A stretch of 64,000 nucleotides of DNA from Agromyces humatus (GCF_021228295.1 NZ_JAJQPD010000003.1:434001-498000), one strand, 5' to 3'; counted from the stretch's first letter, positions 19,952 to 29,220 are shown. Notes: generated from the sequence alone by a model not told the origin. Translations and numbers: made by a program.

Positions 19952-20642
19952 ATTCGCGATCTTCGGCGCCGACACGTCGCGGCGCATCGCCGAGGCCGAC
20001 TCGGTCGCCGTCATCGGCCTCGGGCGGTTCGGCAGTTCGCTGGCGCTCGAACTCATGGCCGGCGGCACCGATGTGCTCGGCATCGACGTCGACGAAGACC
20101 TCGTGCAGGCGCTGAACGGCCGGCTCACGCAGGTCGTCCGCGCGGACTCCACGAAGGAGGAGGCGCTGCGCCAGCTCGCCGTCGATGAGTTCGATCGTGT
20201 CGTCGTCGCGATCGGCGACGACATCTCGGCCTCGATCCTCACGTGCTCGGTGCTGTTGAGCCTCAACATCCCCATCATCTGGGCGAAGGTCGGCGACGAT
20301 CGCCACGGCCTCATCCTCGAGCAGCTCGGCGTGCACCACGTCATCTACCCCGAGAAGGACATGGGCCGCAAGGTCGCGCACCTCGTGCGCGGCGCCGCGC
20401 TCGATTACATCGAGGTCGACCAGGGCTATGCACTCGTGAAGATCGCCGCGCCGACCGTGCTGCTCGGGCAGCGGCTCGGCGATACCGGCCTGCGCAAGAC
20501 CCACGGTGTCACGATCGCCGCGTTCAAGCGCGACGACCAGGCATGGCAGAACGCCGACGCCGACACGGTGCTGCACGCCGGCGACACCGTGCTCGTCGTC
20601 GGTCCGACTCCGAGGGCTGAGAGTTTCGCCCAGCTCCGCTGA
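19944..20642 (+). CDS. ktrA: TrkA/KtrA-type RCK subunit of potassium uptake system
   Basis: A 232-residue cytosolic gating subunit. RCK_N Rossmann fold with VIGLGRFGSSLALELMAGG at about 23-41 and the acidic end of beta-2 (GIDVDEDLV), then an RCK_C domain (YALVKIAAPTVLLGQRLGDTG, DTVLVVGP). KtrA rings bind ATP/ADP and c-di-AMP and control KtrB. Start taken as TTG 19944 because AAGGAGAGG lies 7 nt before it and the overlap with ktrB suggests coupling. Confidence 0.92.
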
Positions 20643-20660
20643 GTCGCGGCAGCCCGCGCA

Positions 20661-20666
20661 TAGGCT
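20661..20666 (+). promoter_or_regulatory. -10 element for leaderless M13 peptidase gene
   Basis: TAGGCT, then 6 nt, then ATG at 20673; no Shine-Dalgarno site. Confidence 0.6.
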
Positions 20667-20672
20667 GTGGGG

Positions 20673-22724
20673 ATGACCGACGTCGCACTGCCCTCCGGAA
20701 TCCAGCACGACGAGCTCGACGAGACCGTGCGCCCCCAGGACGACCTGTTCCGCCACGTCAACGGCCGATGGATCGAACGCACCGAGATCCCCGCCGACAA
20801 GGCACGGTACGGCTCGTTCCTCGTGTTGCACGAAGAGGCCGAGCAGGCCGTGCGCGAGATCATCGAGGAGGCGCAGTCGGCCGAGCCCGGCACCGAGGCG
20901 CGCAAGGTCGGCGACCTCTACGCGAGCTTCATGAACGAGCAGCACGCCGAACTGCTGGGGGCGACGCCGATCGCCGCGCAGCTCATGGAGGTCTCGCTCG
21001 TGAACTCGGTCGAGACGTTGCTCGGGACCCTCGGCCGCCTCGAGCGCCAGGGCGTCACCGGCTTCGCCCAGCTCTTCGTCGACAACGACCCCGGCAACCC
21101 CGAACGCTATCTCGTGTTCGTCGAGCAGGGCGGCATCGGCCTGCCCGACGAGAGCTACTTCCGCGAAGAGCGGTTCGCCGGAATCCGCACGGCCTACAAC
21201 GCCCACCTCGAGCGCATGTTCGGACTCGCCCAGCTCGACGACCCGGCCGACCGCGCCGTGCGCGTCTTCGACCTCGAGACCGCCATCGCCGCAGCCCACT
21301 GGGACAACGTGGCATCCCGCGACAGTGAGAAGACGTACAATCTCACCGGTTGGAACGAGGTCGTGGCCGCGTCATCCGTCGATCTGAACCTCTGGCGTGA
21401 CGCCATGGGCGTGCCGGGCGGCGCGTTCGACGAGGTCGTCGTGCGCCAGCCCTCGTTCGTCGCCGGCCTCGGCGCGCTCCTCACCGAAGACCGGCTGGCG
21501 GCGTGGAAGGACTGGCTCGCCTGGCAGGTGATCCGCTCGAGCGCCGCCTACCTCTCGAACGACTTCGTCGAGGCGAACTTCGACTTCTACGGACGCACGC
21601 TCACGGGCACCCCGCAGATGCGCGAACGCTGGAAGCGCGGCGTCTCTCTCGTCGAGGGCGCCATGGGTGAGGCGGTGGGCCACATCTACGTCGAGCGGCA
21701 CTTCCCGCCCGCGGCGAAGGAGGCCATGGACGAACTGGTCGCGAACCTCGTCGAGGCCTACCGGCAGTCGATCACCGCGCTCGATTGGATGGGCAAGAAG
21801 ACCCGCGCACGCGCGCTCGACAAGCTCGCGAAGTTCACGCCCAAGATCGGCTTCCCGGTGAAGTGGCGCGACTACTCGTCGTTGCAGATCACGGCCGACG
21901 ACCTCGTCGGCAATGTGCGGGCGACCGCCGAGTTCGAGTTCAACCGCGAGCTGGGCAAGATCGGCAAGCCGATCGATCGCGACGAGTGGTTCATGACCCC
22001 GCAGACGATCAACGCCTACTACAACCCCGGCTTCAACGAGATCGTGTTCCCGGCCGCCATCCTGCAATACCCGTTCTTCACGCCCGAGCGCGACGCCGCT
22101 GCCAACTACGGTGCGATCGGCGCGGTCATCGGCCACGAGATCGGCCACGGATTCGACGACCAGGGTTCGAAGTACGACGGCGACGGCCGCCTCACCGACT
22201 GGTGGACCGAGGCAGACCGGGCGGCGTTCGAGGAGCGCACGAAGGCGCTCATCGCGCAGTACGACGCCCTGGTGCCCGAGCAGCTGGCCGACCGCGACGC
22301 TGACGCCGAAACCGACGCGGGCTCGGTCGACGAAGGCGAGGGAACCGAGTCGGATGCCCCGTCCGCGACATCCGCTCATCGCGTGAACGGTGCCCTCACG
22401 ATCGGCGAGAACATCGGCGACCTCGGCGGTCTCGCGATCGCCTGGAAGGCGTACGCGCTCTCGCTCGGCGGCTCGGTCGACGACGCGCCCGTCATCGACG
22501 GGCTCACGGCGGCGCAGCGATTCTTCCTGTCGTGGGCACAGGCCTGGCAGATGAAGGGCCGCGACGAGGAGGTCATCCGCCTGCTCGCGATCGATCCGCA
22601 CTCGCCCAACGAGTTCCGCTGCAACCAGATCGTGCGCAACATCGACGAGTTCTACGCGGCGTTCGACGTGAACGACGGTGACGCGCTCTGGCTCACCCCG
22701 GCCGAGCGCGTCACCATCTGGTAG
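20673..22724 (+). CDS. M13-family metallopeptidase (PepO/neprilysin-like)
   Basis: A 683-residue zinc endopeptidase. The N-terminal M13 domain starts without a signal peptide (DETVRPQDDLFRHVNGRW), so a cytosolic enzyme is likely. Zinc site: His488-Glu489-Ile-Gly-His492 (GHEIGHGFDDQGSKYD) and the third ligand Glu in ENIGDLGG; substrate-binding NAYYNPGFNEIVFPAAILQ precedes it, and the C-terminus ends in the usual short W-like position (VTIW). Between HExxH and ENIGD there is an acidic low-complexity insert of about 33 residues (nt about 22285-22385) absent from relatives I recall. ATG 20673 sits at the expected start point of a leaderless transcript; GTG 20667 is the alternative. Confidence 0.93.
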   Translation: MTDVALPSGIQHDELDETVRPQDDLFRHVNGRWIERTEIPADKARYGSFLVLHEEAEQAVREIIEEAQSAEPGTEARKVGDLYASFMNEQHAELLGATPIAAQLMEVSLVNSVETLLGTLGRLERQGVTGFAQLFVDNDPGNPERYLVFVEQGGIGLPDESYFREERFAGIRTAYNAHLERMFGLAQLDDPADRAVRVFDLETAIAAAHWDNVASRDSEKTYNLTGWNEVVAASSVDLNLWRDAMGVPGGAFDEVVVRQPSFVAGLGALLTEDRLAAWKDWLAWQVIRSSAAYLSNDFVEANFDFYGRTLTGTPQMRERWKRGVSLVEGAMGEAVGHIYVERHFPPAAKEAMDELVANLVEAYRQSITALDWMGKKTRARALDKLAKFTPKIGFPVKWRDYSSLQITADDLVGNVRATAEFEFNRELGKIGKPIDRDEWFMTPQTINAYYNPGFNEIVFPAAILQYPFFTPERDAAANYGAIGAVIGHEIGHGFDDQGSKYDGDGRLTDWWTEADRAAFEERTKALIAQYDALVPEQLADRDADAETDAGSVDEGEGTESDAPSATSAHRVNGALTIGENIGDLGGLAIAWKAYALSLGGSVDDAPVIDGLTAAQRFFLSWAQAWQMKGRDEEVIRLLAIDPHSPNEFRCNQIVRNIDEFYAAFDVNDGDALWLTPAERVTIW

Positions 22725-22731
22725 GTCGGTC

Positions 22732-23559
22732 TCAGCTCCTGACCGAGATGTCGCCGACACTCGTGGTGAACTCGTACTGACGAGCCGCCGACGGGTCGCT
22801 CGTGGCATCGACGTCGACGTCGCCGAGGTCGGTGTCGGTCGTGAGCGCGTAGTGCCCCTCCGGCAGGTCGACGTGCACCTGGCCGACTTCGGACTCGACC
22901 CGGAGCCCGCTCGGCAGCGCCTCGAGCTCGAGGGTGACGTCGCCCACCGCCGACCGCGCGGTGAGCTCGCCCTCGGTGCTGAAGCGGTCGAGGTCGATCT
23001 CGCCGGCATCGGTGTGCACGTCGAGTGAGTCGGCGGTACCGCGCAGCGCGACGTCGCCGACGTGGCTGCGGGCCGAGACATCGGCGAAGGTGCCGGCGAC
23101 GTCGATGTCGCCGACGTCGGTGCTCAGGTCGAGGGCGATCGGCTCGCGCTCGAGCGACGCGGGGAGCACGAGCACCAGCTCGGCGCTGCGGTCGCCGAAC
23201 CACGGCCACCAGAGGTCGGGCATGCCGAACTCGCGCACGTGCCGCAGCGAGACGTGCAGCGTGTCGCCACGCACCTCGTGGTCGAGCTCGAGTCGAGTGC
23301 GCGCGTCGCCCTGGCGAAGCGTCAGCTCGCCTCGGGCGACGTCGCCGTACTCGACGTTCACGTCGGCCAGGTCACCGTCGAGCACCACGGAGTCGAAGCG
23401 CCCGTCGACCTCGAAGGTGCCCGACGCATCGGGGCGCAAGGCGGTGCGAACGACGCCTGCGGCGAGCCACGCGACCATCGCGACGATGATCACGCCCACG
23501 ACGATCAGCGCGACGGTTCGGCCGGTGTGGGAGGGTCTGGGGGTATCGGTGGCGGACAT
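22732..23559 (-). CDS. DUF4097-family beta-strand repeat membrane protein
   Basis: A 275-residue protein with one N-terminal transmembrane helix (residues about 12-36, VALIVVGVIIVAMVAWLAAGVV) and an extracytoplasmic domain of repeated short strands with the DUF4097 rhythm: STDVGDIDVAG, SHVGDVALRG, TDAGEIDLDR, SAVGDVTLEL, SEVGQVHVDL, TDLGDVDVDA, TSVGDISVRS. Such proteins (LiaG-like in Firmicutes) are usually near envelope-stress regulators; none is adjacent here. GGAAGTG precedes the ATG at 23559. Convergent with the M13 gene, stops 7 bp apart. Confidence 0.85.
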   Translation of the reverse strand: MSATDTPRPSHTGRTVALIVVGVIIVAMVAWLAAGVVRTALRPDASGTFEVDGRFDSVVLDGDLADVNVEYGDVARGELTLRQGDARTRLELDHEVRGDTLHVSLRHVREFGMPDLWWPWFGDRSAELVLVLPASLEREPIALDLSTDVGDIDVAGTFADVSARSHVGDVALRGTADSLDVHTDAGEIDLDRFSTEGELTARSAVGDVTLELEALPSGLRVESEVGQVHVDLPEGHYALTTDTDLGDVDVDATSDPSAARQYEFTTSVGDISVRS

Positions 23560-23884
23560 CGTTCACTTCCTGGGTCGAGCCGCCGAAGCGGCATTCCAAT
23601 GGGGATGTCACTCACGCTACGAAGCTCCCGCGAACGACGGGAGCCGGGGAGCCGCCCGATCTGTCGGGGGATAACCCCCGCCGCGCCGGTGACGCGTCGG
23701 CGGTGACGCCGACGCGTCATACACTGGCTGGGGAGTGATTCCCGATCCCGCCCACCGACGGTCGCAGTCGCGCAGCGACGATCCGGGAATCGACCGCAGC
23801 AAGAGTCCAGTCCATCCTTCTCGAGCGCGCCGCGGACCGCGGTGGGGGAGCGCCGAGCCCCCAGAGGAAGATCGTGCAATCACC
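23560..23884. other. 325-bp divergent spacer with a candidate promoter
   Basis: Between the DUF4097 gene (minus) and the serine hydrolase (plus). A TACACT -10-like box at 23720-23725 faces right. It would either start the serine hydrolase transcript at a GTG at 23735 (9 nt away, nearly leaderless) or give a leader of about 150 nt to GTG 23885. The direct repeat CGGTGACG at 23689 and 23701 is the only repeat seen. Confidence 0.45.
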
Positions 23885-24793
23885 GTGGTGACGTCGTCGC
23901 AGGGTTCCGAGCGCCGCGCACGACACGCCAGCTTCCGCCACGGCCGTCACCGCACCGAAGAGGCGAACGAGGACTTCACCCGGGGGTTCAACGCCCTCGG
24001 TGAGCTCGCGCTCGCGGGCGTGCAGGTGTCGGCCCGCGCGACCGACCTCGCGACCGGCAAAGTGCTCTTCTCGGTCGACGACCACGTGGTCATGCCCACC
24101 GCGTCGATCGGCAAGGTGCTGCTGCTCGTCGAGGTCGCGTCACGCCTCGTCGAATCGGGGGCCGAGGCGTTCACCGTGCTCGACCGCGACCCGCGCGACG
24201 CCGTCGGCGACTCGGGCATCTGGCAGCACCTCCAGTCCCCGTCGCTGCCGATCGGCGATCTCGCCGCGCTCGTCGGCGCCACGAGCGACAACCTCGCCAC
24301 CAACGTGCTCATCCGCTACATCGGCCTCGAGTCCGTGCGCGCACGCACCGAGGCGCTCGGGCTCACGCGCACCGCGCTGCTCGACCTGGTGCGCGACCAT
24401 CGCGGCCCCGACGACGCCCCGCAGCTCTCGATCGGGTCGGCGAAGGAGCTCACCTGGCTGTTCGCGTCGCTCGCCCGCGGCGAGATCGTCTCGCCCGAAG
24501 TGTCGAAGCGGGTCGTCGGCTGGCTCTCGCTCAACGCCGACCTGTCGATGGTGGCCTCGGCCTTCGGACTCGACCCGCTCGCGCACCGTGCGCCCGACCA
24601 CAACGTGTTGCTCATGAACAAGACGGGCACCGACGCCGGCGTGCGCAGCGAGGTCGGCGTGCTGCGCGGGCCGAGGGCGAGCGTGTCGTACGCCGTGTCG
24701 ATGTACTACGCCGACACGATGCTCTCCTCGCGTCTCGCGGTGCTCGACGGAATGCGCCACGTCGGCAGCGACCTGCTGGAGTTCGTGCACTGA
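23885..24793 (+). CDS. class A beta-lactamase-fold serine hydrolase
   Basis: A 302-residue protein (from GTG 23885) of the beta-lactamase/transpeptidase superfamily. Motifs: Ser74-Ile-Gly-Lys77 (S-x-x-K), SDN in TSDNLATN, and KTG in LMNKTGTDAG. The Glu166-type omega-loop residue of true class A enzymes is not obvious, and there is no signal peptide even from the upstream start at 23735, so this is more likely a cytosolic or atypical hydrolase than a resistance enzyme. The start is uncertain: 23735 (GTG, 352 residues) lies 9 nt after a TACACT box. Actinobacteria commonly carry such stand-alone homologues annotated only as serine hydrolase. Confidence 0.83.
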   Translation: MVTSSQGSERRARHASFRHGRHRTEEANEDFTRGFNALGELALAGVQVSARATDLATGKVLFSVDDHVVMPTASIGKVLLLVEVASRLVESGAEAFTVLDRDPRDAVGDSGIWQHLQSPSLPIGDLAALVGATSDNLATNVLIRYIGLESVRARTEALGLTRTALLDLVRDHRGPDDAPQLSIGSAKELTWLFASLARGEIVSPEVSKRVVGWLSLNADLSMVASAFGLDPLAHRAPDHNVLLMNKTGTDAGVRSEVGVLRGPRASVSYAVSMYYADTMLSSRLAVLDGMRHVGSDLLEFVH

Positions 24794-24960
24794 ACCCGAA
24801 CCACGGCTTCCGGCCCGTGCGCCATGAATTCGACGCGCGATGGGTTCGACGGGACCGAAGTCCCGGGTGGAGGTGACGAGCGGGGGCAAGGTGGGGGTCG
24901 ACCCGGCGCTGGCGACGGGCACGATGGCGTGCCGGCCGACACGGGATGCGAGGTGGCGTC

Positions 24961-27084
24961 ATGGACGAGGAACACGGGCTGCGGCCGCTGATCAGCCGAC
25001 GGCCGATCAGCCGGCGCACGTTCATCGCGGCGGCAGGGGCGGCGGGCGCCGGCTTCGTGCTGTACGCCGTCGGGCCAGGGGGCACGCGTGTGGCACTGGC
25101 GCAGATCGCCGGCGGCACGCTGTCGCCGGGCGACGTTCCGAGGTTTCAGACCCCGCTGCTGATTCCCCCGGTGATGCCGAGGGCGCGCACCGCAAAGGCG
25201 CGCGGCGGCAAGCCGATCGACGTCTACGAGATCTCCGTACGGCAGTTCGCCCAGCAGATCCTGCCGGCCGGCCTTCCGGCGACGACCGTGTGGGGCTATG
25301 GACCGGTCGCGGCCGAGCGCGCGAACGACCCGATGATCCACCATGCCCCATCGCTGACGATCGAGGCCAAGTGGAATCGCCCGGTGCGGGTGAAGTGGGT
25401 CAACGGACTCGTCGACGCGAGCGGGAACCATCTGCCGCATCTCCTGCCCGTCGACCCCACGCTGCATTGGGCGAATCCGCCGGGAGGGACCGATGGACGT
25501 GACATGCGGCCGGTGTTCGAGGTCACACCCGACGCGTACGACGGGCCGGTTCCACTCGTCACCCACGTGCACGGCGCGGTTGGCGTCGGCGACGAGAGCG
25601 ACGGGTACGCCGAGGCGTGGTACCTGCCCGCGGCGGCCGACATCCCGCCCGGCTACGCCACCGAGGGAACCTGGTACGACTTCGTCGCGGCGAAGGCGAG
25701 CGCCGCCCACGGCGTCGAATGGGGGCCCGGCTTCTCGACGTTCCAGTACCCCAACGATCAACGCGAATCGACCCTCTGGTACCACGATCACACCCTCGGG
25801 ATGACTCGGCTCAACGTCTACGCCGGCCCCGCGGGGTTCTTCCTGGTGCGTGGTGGGCCCGAGGGCGAGAAGGCCGTGCTCGACAGCCGCGCGGGCACCG
25901 CCGCGGTGCTGCCGGGTCCCGCGCCGAAGCAGAACGACAAGTTCCCCTCCGACAAGAGGTACTTCGAGATCCCGATCGCCGTGCAGGACCGCTCGTTCAA
26001 CGACGACGGCTCGCTGTTCTACCCCGACTCACGCGAGTTCTTCGACGAGATCGTCGGCGACTTCATCCCGGTCGGCGAGTTCTCCCCGATCTGGAATCCG
26101 GAGTTCTTCGGCAACATGCTCATCGCGAACGGCGCCACCTGGCCGTACCAGAGCGTCGAGCAGCGCCGGTATCGGTTCCGGTTCCTGAACGGCTGCCAGT
26201 CGCGATTCCTGATCCTCGACTTCTCTGACATCCCGGGTGTAGAGGTCTGGCAGATCGGCAACGAGGGCGGCTTCCTGGCCGCGCCGGTGGACGTGACTGC
26301 AGACCACGGCGGCCGCCTCCTCCTCGCGCCCGCCGAGCGCGCTGACGTCATCGTCGACTTCGCGAACGTGCCGCTCGGCGAGCACGTGCTTCGCAACGTC
26401 GGGCCCGACGACCCCTTCGGCGGCGGCGTTCCCGGCGTCGACTTCGAACCTGCCGATACGGCCTCGACCGGGCAGGTGCTGCAGTTCCGGGTGGTCCCGG
26501 CGACGGCGCCCGACCCGACGACCCCGCCGCGGTTCCTCACCCTTCCCGCCATCACCCCGCTCCCACAGGAGTCCGTGACCCGACCGCTCGTGCTCGTCGA
26601 GCGGTCGGGCGCCGGGTTCGATGCGAACGGCGAACCGAAGGAGGGTCCGGTCGAGGCGGTCCTCGGCACCGCCGACGGCGGAGTCCCGGTCGAGCACGAG
26701 TGGGAGGATCCCGTCACCGAGAACCCGGCTGTCGGGTCGACCGAGGTCTGGGAGTTCGTCAACACGACCGCCGACGCGCACCCCATGCACGTGCACGAGG
26801 TCGCGTTCGAGGTCGTCGACCGCGAGGGCCTCGTGCGCGACGCAGAGGACCCCGAAGACATCGTCGTCCCCTTCGAGCCCGACGGCAGCGTGTCGGGCCC
26901 CGAGCCGTGGGAGACGGGGTTCAAGGACACGGTGATCGCGTATCCGGGCCAGGTCACGCGAGTCAGGGCGACGTTCGTCAATCCGGGCCAGTTCGTGTGG
27001 CACTGCCACATCGTCGAGCACGAGGACAACGAGATGATGCGGCCGTACCGCATCGGGCCCGAGCAGCCCGATCAGCCCGAGTGA
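24961..27084 (+). CDS. Tat-exported multicopper oxidase (CotA/CueO-like)
   Basis: A 707-residue laccase-type oxidase. Twin-arginine signal SRRTFIAAAGAAGAGF at residues about 17-33, then three cupredoxin domains. All four copper motifs are present: His202-Val-His204, His275-Asp-His277 (WYHDHTLGMTRLN), His607/His610/His612 (HPMHVH) and His681-Cys682-His683...His687 with axial Met692. So type 1 and the trinuclear centre are intact and the enzyme should couple substrate oxidation to reduction of O2 to water. Bilirubin oxidase/CotA-type enzymes share the DHTLGMTRLNVYAGPAGF stretch. No copper-homeostasis gene adjoins. GAGGTGG lies upstream of the ATG at 24961; ATG 24946 would add five residues. Confidence 0.92.
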   Translation: MDEEHGLRPLISRRPISRRTFIAAAGAAGAGFVLYAVGPGGTRVALAQIAGGTLSPGDVPRFQTPLLIPPVMPRARTAKARGGKPIDVYEISVRQFAQQILPAGLPATTVWGYGPVAAERANDPMIHHAPSLTIEAKWNRPVRVKWVNGLVDASGNHLPHLLPVDPTLHWANPPGGTDGRDMRPVFEVTPDAYDGPVPLVTHVHGAVGVGDESDGYAEAWYLPAAADIPPGYATEGTWYDFVAAKASAAHGVEWGPGFSTFQYPNDQRESTLWYHDHTLGMTRLNVYAGPAGFFLVRGGPEGEKAVLDSRAGTAAVLPGPAPKQNDKFPSDKRYFEIPIAVQDRSFNDDGSLFYPDSREFFDEIVGDFIPVGEFSPIWNPEFFGNMLIANGATWPYQSVEQRRYRFRFLNGCQSRFLILDFSDIPGVEVWQIGNEGGFLAAPVDVTADHGGRLLLAPAERADVIVDFANVPLGEHVLRNVGPDDPFGGGVPGVDFEPADTASTGQVLQFRVVPATAPDPTTPPRFLTLPAITPLPQESVTRPLVLVERSGAGFDANGEPKEGPVEAVLGTADGGVPVEHEWEDPVTENPAVGSTEVWEFVNTTADAHPMHVHEVAFEVVDREGLVRDAEDPEDIVVPFEPDGSVSGPEPWETGFKDTVIAYPGQVTRVRATFVNPGQFVWHCHIVEHEDNEMMRPYRIGPEQPDQPE

Positions 27085-27096
27085 CGTCGCCTCACC

Positions 27097-28650
27097 TCAG
27101 GAGGAGGGTTCCGCGTCCGTCGCGCCGGTGCCAGCACCGTCGGCGGCGCTGGCGTCGGCGTTCGTGGGGTCGCGCGTGAGCATCGCGATGCCGTCGCGCA
27201 CGGCCTGCAGCGTTTCGGGTGCGTCGAGCACGCGGAAGTGGCCCGGCACCGGAACGCGCACGTTGACCGCCCCTTCGAGCGCGCTGCCGTCGGGAACGTG
27301 CGGATCGAACGTTCCGAACACCGACACGATGCGCGCATTCACGGATGCCGCATTGCCGAGCATCACGATGGTCTCGTCGCTCGGCAGCAGGGCCCTGATG
27401 CTCGGGTCGGCGAAGAGCCGCGAGCGGCGCGCGCCCGCGAACGGCGTGCAGATCGCCACGACCCCGCGAATGCCGAGGTGCTCGCCCTCGTCGTCGACGA
27501 GCACGTGCTTGCCGATGAGCCCGCCCTTGCTGTGCGCGACGATCACGCGCCCGGCCGGTGGCGGCGCAACCCGGGCGAGCGCCCGGGCGACGCGCGCGGC
27601 GGTCTCGGCGATCGGTTTGCGGTTGGCGCGCATGCCGTGCACGACGACGATCCGGTGCCCGTCGGCGTTGAGCGCGTCGCCGAGCCCGCGCAGGAACGAC
27701 CAGTGCTCGTACACCCCGGGCAACAGCACGACCTGCGGCTTCTCGAGGTCGCCTGTGCTCCAGCTCGCCGGCTCCCGGCCGGCGCCGAAGACCGCGAGTT
27801 GGTGCCATCCGGCATACGAGTAATCACGGGCCATCCAGCCGAGGGACGCCGGAATGCTGAGCCTCTCAGCCTTCGACGGCTCTTCGGACAGCGCCATCGG
27901 GCGTCCGGCGGGCAGGCCCTGCGCATGCCGTGCGACCAGGTCGGCGACCATGCCGTCGGCGCGCGTCATGATCTCGTGCCCGCGCCCGGGCACCTCGGCA
28001 TAGCGCCCTCCGGGCAGGAGTGCGGCCACCTGTTCGGCCCAGTAGCGGGGCACGATGCGGTCGTGCTCGCCTCGAATGACGAGCGTCGGCACCGCGATGT
28101 CGGGCAGGATGGCCTCGATGCGGTGCTCGAGCATCGGCCTGAGGTTCGCGGCGTACCAGCGCGGACCGGCCTTCACGTACGACACGACCCCGACTCCCAG
28201 CACCTTCGGGTTCACGAGGGCGATGTCCTGCAGGAATCGCGCCGTCTGCATGGCCAGGGTCCGCTCGCGTGGGTTGACCGTGGGACCGATCAGCACGAGC
28301 CGATCGACCAGCTCGGGATGTCGCGCAGCGGTCTCGGCAACCACCTGCGCGCCGGTCGAGTGCCCGACGAGCACCGGGCGGTCGATGCCCTCGGCGACGA
28401 GCAGGCGTGCGAGCAGTTCGCCCGCCTCGGGGATTCGCAGGGGCTCGCGCGGCTCGGGTGCGTCGCCGAACCCCGGCAGGTCGAGCGCGCATACGGTGCC
28501 GGTCGGCTCGAGGGCGCCTGCGAGCCCGGCCCAGTACTCGTGCGCCATGCCGAGCCCGTGCACCAGCACGTAGTCGGGGCCACTGCGCCGTCCCGACTCG
28601 TGGATGATCACCACGTGTTCGCCGCTGCGGAACTCGCGGGAGTTCGACAT
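27097..28650 (-). CDS. two-domain alpha/beta hydrolase fusion
   Basis: A 517-residue protein built from two alpha/beta-hydrolase domains. Domain 1 (about 25-245) has VHGLGMAHEYW, nucleophile Ser in GHSTG, acid Asp in RGEHDRIVP and His in GRGHEIM. Domain 2 (about 300-500) has LPGVYEHWSF, Ser in AHSKGG, and FGTFDPHVPDGS followed by GHFRVLD, closer to lipase/PGAP1-like hydrolases that lack an obvious cap. A linker around 245-290 joins them. Both triads look complete, so it could be bifunctional. No substrate can be named. The ATG at 28650 follows a TAGACT box by 6 nt (leaderless). C-terminus is Ala/Asp-rich. Confidence 0.86.
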   Translation of the reverse strand: MSNSREFRSGEHVVIIHESGRRSGPDYVLVHGLGMAHEYWAGLAGALEPTGTVCALDLPGFGDAPEPREPLRIPEAGELLARLLVAEGIDRPVLVGHSTGAQVVAETAARHPELVDRLVLIGPTVNPRERTLAMQTARFLQDIALVNPKVLGVGVVSYVKAGPRWYAANLRPMLEHRIEAILPDIAVPTLVIRGEHDRIVPRYWAEQVAALLPGGRYAEVPGRGHEIMTRADGMVADLVARHAQGLPAGRPMALSEEPSKAERLSIPASLGWMARDYSYAGWHQLAVFGAGREPASWSTGDLEKPQVVLLPGVYEHWSFLRGLGDALNADGHRIVVVHGMRANRKPIAETAARVARALARVAPPPAGRVIVAHSKGGLIGKHVLVDDEGEHLGIRGVVAICTPFAGARRSRLFADPSIRALLPSDETIVMLGNAASVNARIVSVFGTFDPHVPDGSALEGAVNVRVPVPGHFRVLDAPETLQAVRDGIAMLTRDPTNADASAADGAGTGATDAEPSS

Positions 28651-28656
28651 GACCGC

Positions 28657-28662
28657 AGTCTA
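28657..28662 (-). promoter_or_regulatory. -10 element for leaderless double hydrolase gene
   Basis: Minus strand TAGACT, 6 nt before the ATG at 28650; no Shine-Dalgarno site. Confidence 0.6.
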
Positions 28663-28727
28663 GGTGCGAGCGTGGATTGCAGCCGCGATCGGGCGGAGCC
28701 GCGTCATGCGCGAGTGGCACAGCGGGG

Positions 28728-29207
28728 TCAGTCGATGATTCCGGATGCCGCGAGCCGGGCCAGCACCTCGGCGCCGGCCGGTGGGCAGCGGTGCGAGTCG
28801 GCCGTGGTCACCCAGTGCAGCGCGTCGACTTCGGTCGAGGCGAACGGCGTGGCGTCGGTCTCGGCGCGGAACACGCGCATACGCACGAGCCGGCCGTCGG
28901 GTTCGCCGTGCGCCTGCACGACCACCTCGAAGAGTTCGTCGAGCTCGGCGGGGTCGAGCACGAGGGCGACCTCTTCGAGCGCTTCGCGTGCGGCGGCTTC
29001 GGCGGCGGTCTCGCCGTGGTCGATCTTTCCGCCCGGCATGTAGTAGACCTCGCGGTCGCGGGCGGTGACCATGAGCACTCGCCGATCACGCACGAGCGCG
29101 ATCGCGGCGACGAGCAGGTCGGGGAGGGGCATCCGATCGGCGGGCGTCGATTCGGCGGGCGTCGATTCGTCGGGCGTCGATTCGTCGGGCGTGCGTTGGT
29201 GCGGCAT
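28728..29207 (-). CDS. Nudix hydrolase
   Basis: A 159-residue Nudix enzyme. The Nudix box is complete (GGKIDHGETAAEAAAREALEE, G-x5-E-x7-REALEE followed by V), giving Mg-dependent cleavage of a nucleoside diphosphate linked to X, substrate unknown. Residues 6-23 are a pentapeptide repeat (TPDES TPDES TPAES TPAD) encoded by 15-bp tandem repeats and lie ahead of the domain, which starts at PLPDLLVAAIALV. ATG 29207 is 7 nt after TATCGT, consistent with a leaderless transcript; GTG 29216 is the alternative start. Confidence 0.88.
   Translation of the reverse strand: MPHQRTPDESTPDESTPAESTPADRMPLPDLLVAAIALVRDRRVLMVTARDREVYYMPGGKIDHGETAAEAAAREALEEVALVLDPAELDELFEVVVQAHGEPDGRLVRMRVFRAETDATPFASTEVDALHWVTTADSHRCPPAGAEVLARLAASGIID
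29136..29192. repeat. 15-bp tandem repeat in Nudix 5' coding region
   Basis: About 3.8 units reading (plus strand) GGCGTCGATTCGTCG or with CGG variants. In the minus-strand gene they encode TPDES/TPAES units before the catalytic domain. Confidence 0.85.
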
Positions 29208-29214
29208 CCGTTCC

Positions 29215-29220
29215 ACGATA
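29215..29220 (-). promoter_or_regulatory. -10 element for Nudix gene
   Basis: Minus strand TATCGT, 7 nt before the ATG at 29207. Confidence 0.45.

Noticed and set aside
23885..24793. Class A beta-lactamase (antibiotic resistance)
   Set aside because: S-x-x-K, SDN and KTG are present, but no signal peptide and no clear Glu166 equivalent; called only a beta-lactamase-fold hydrolase.
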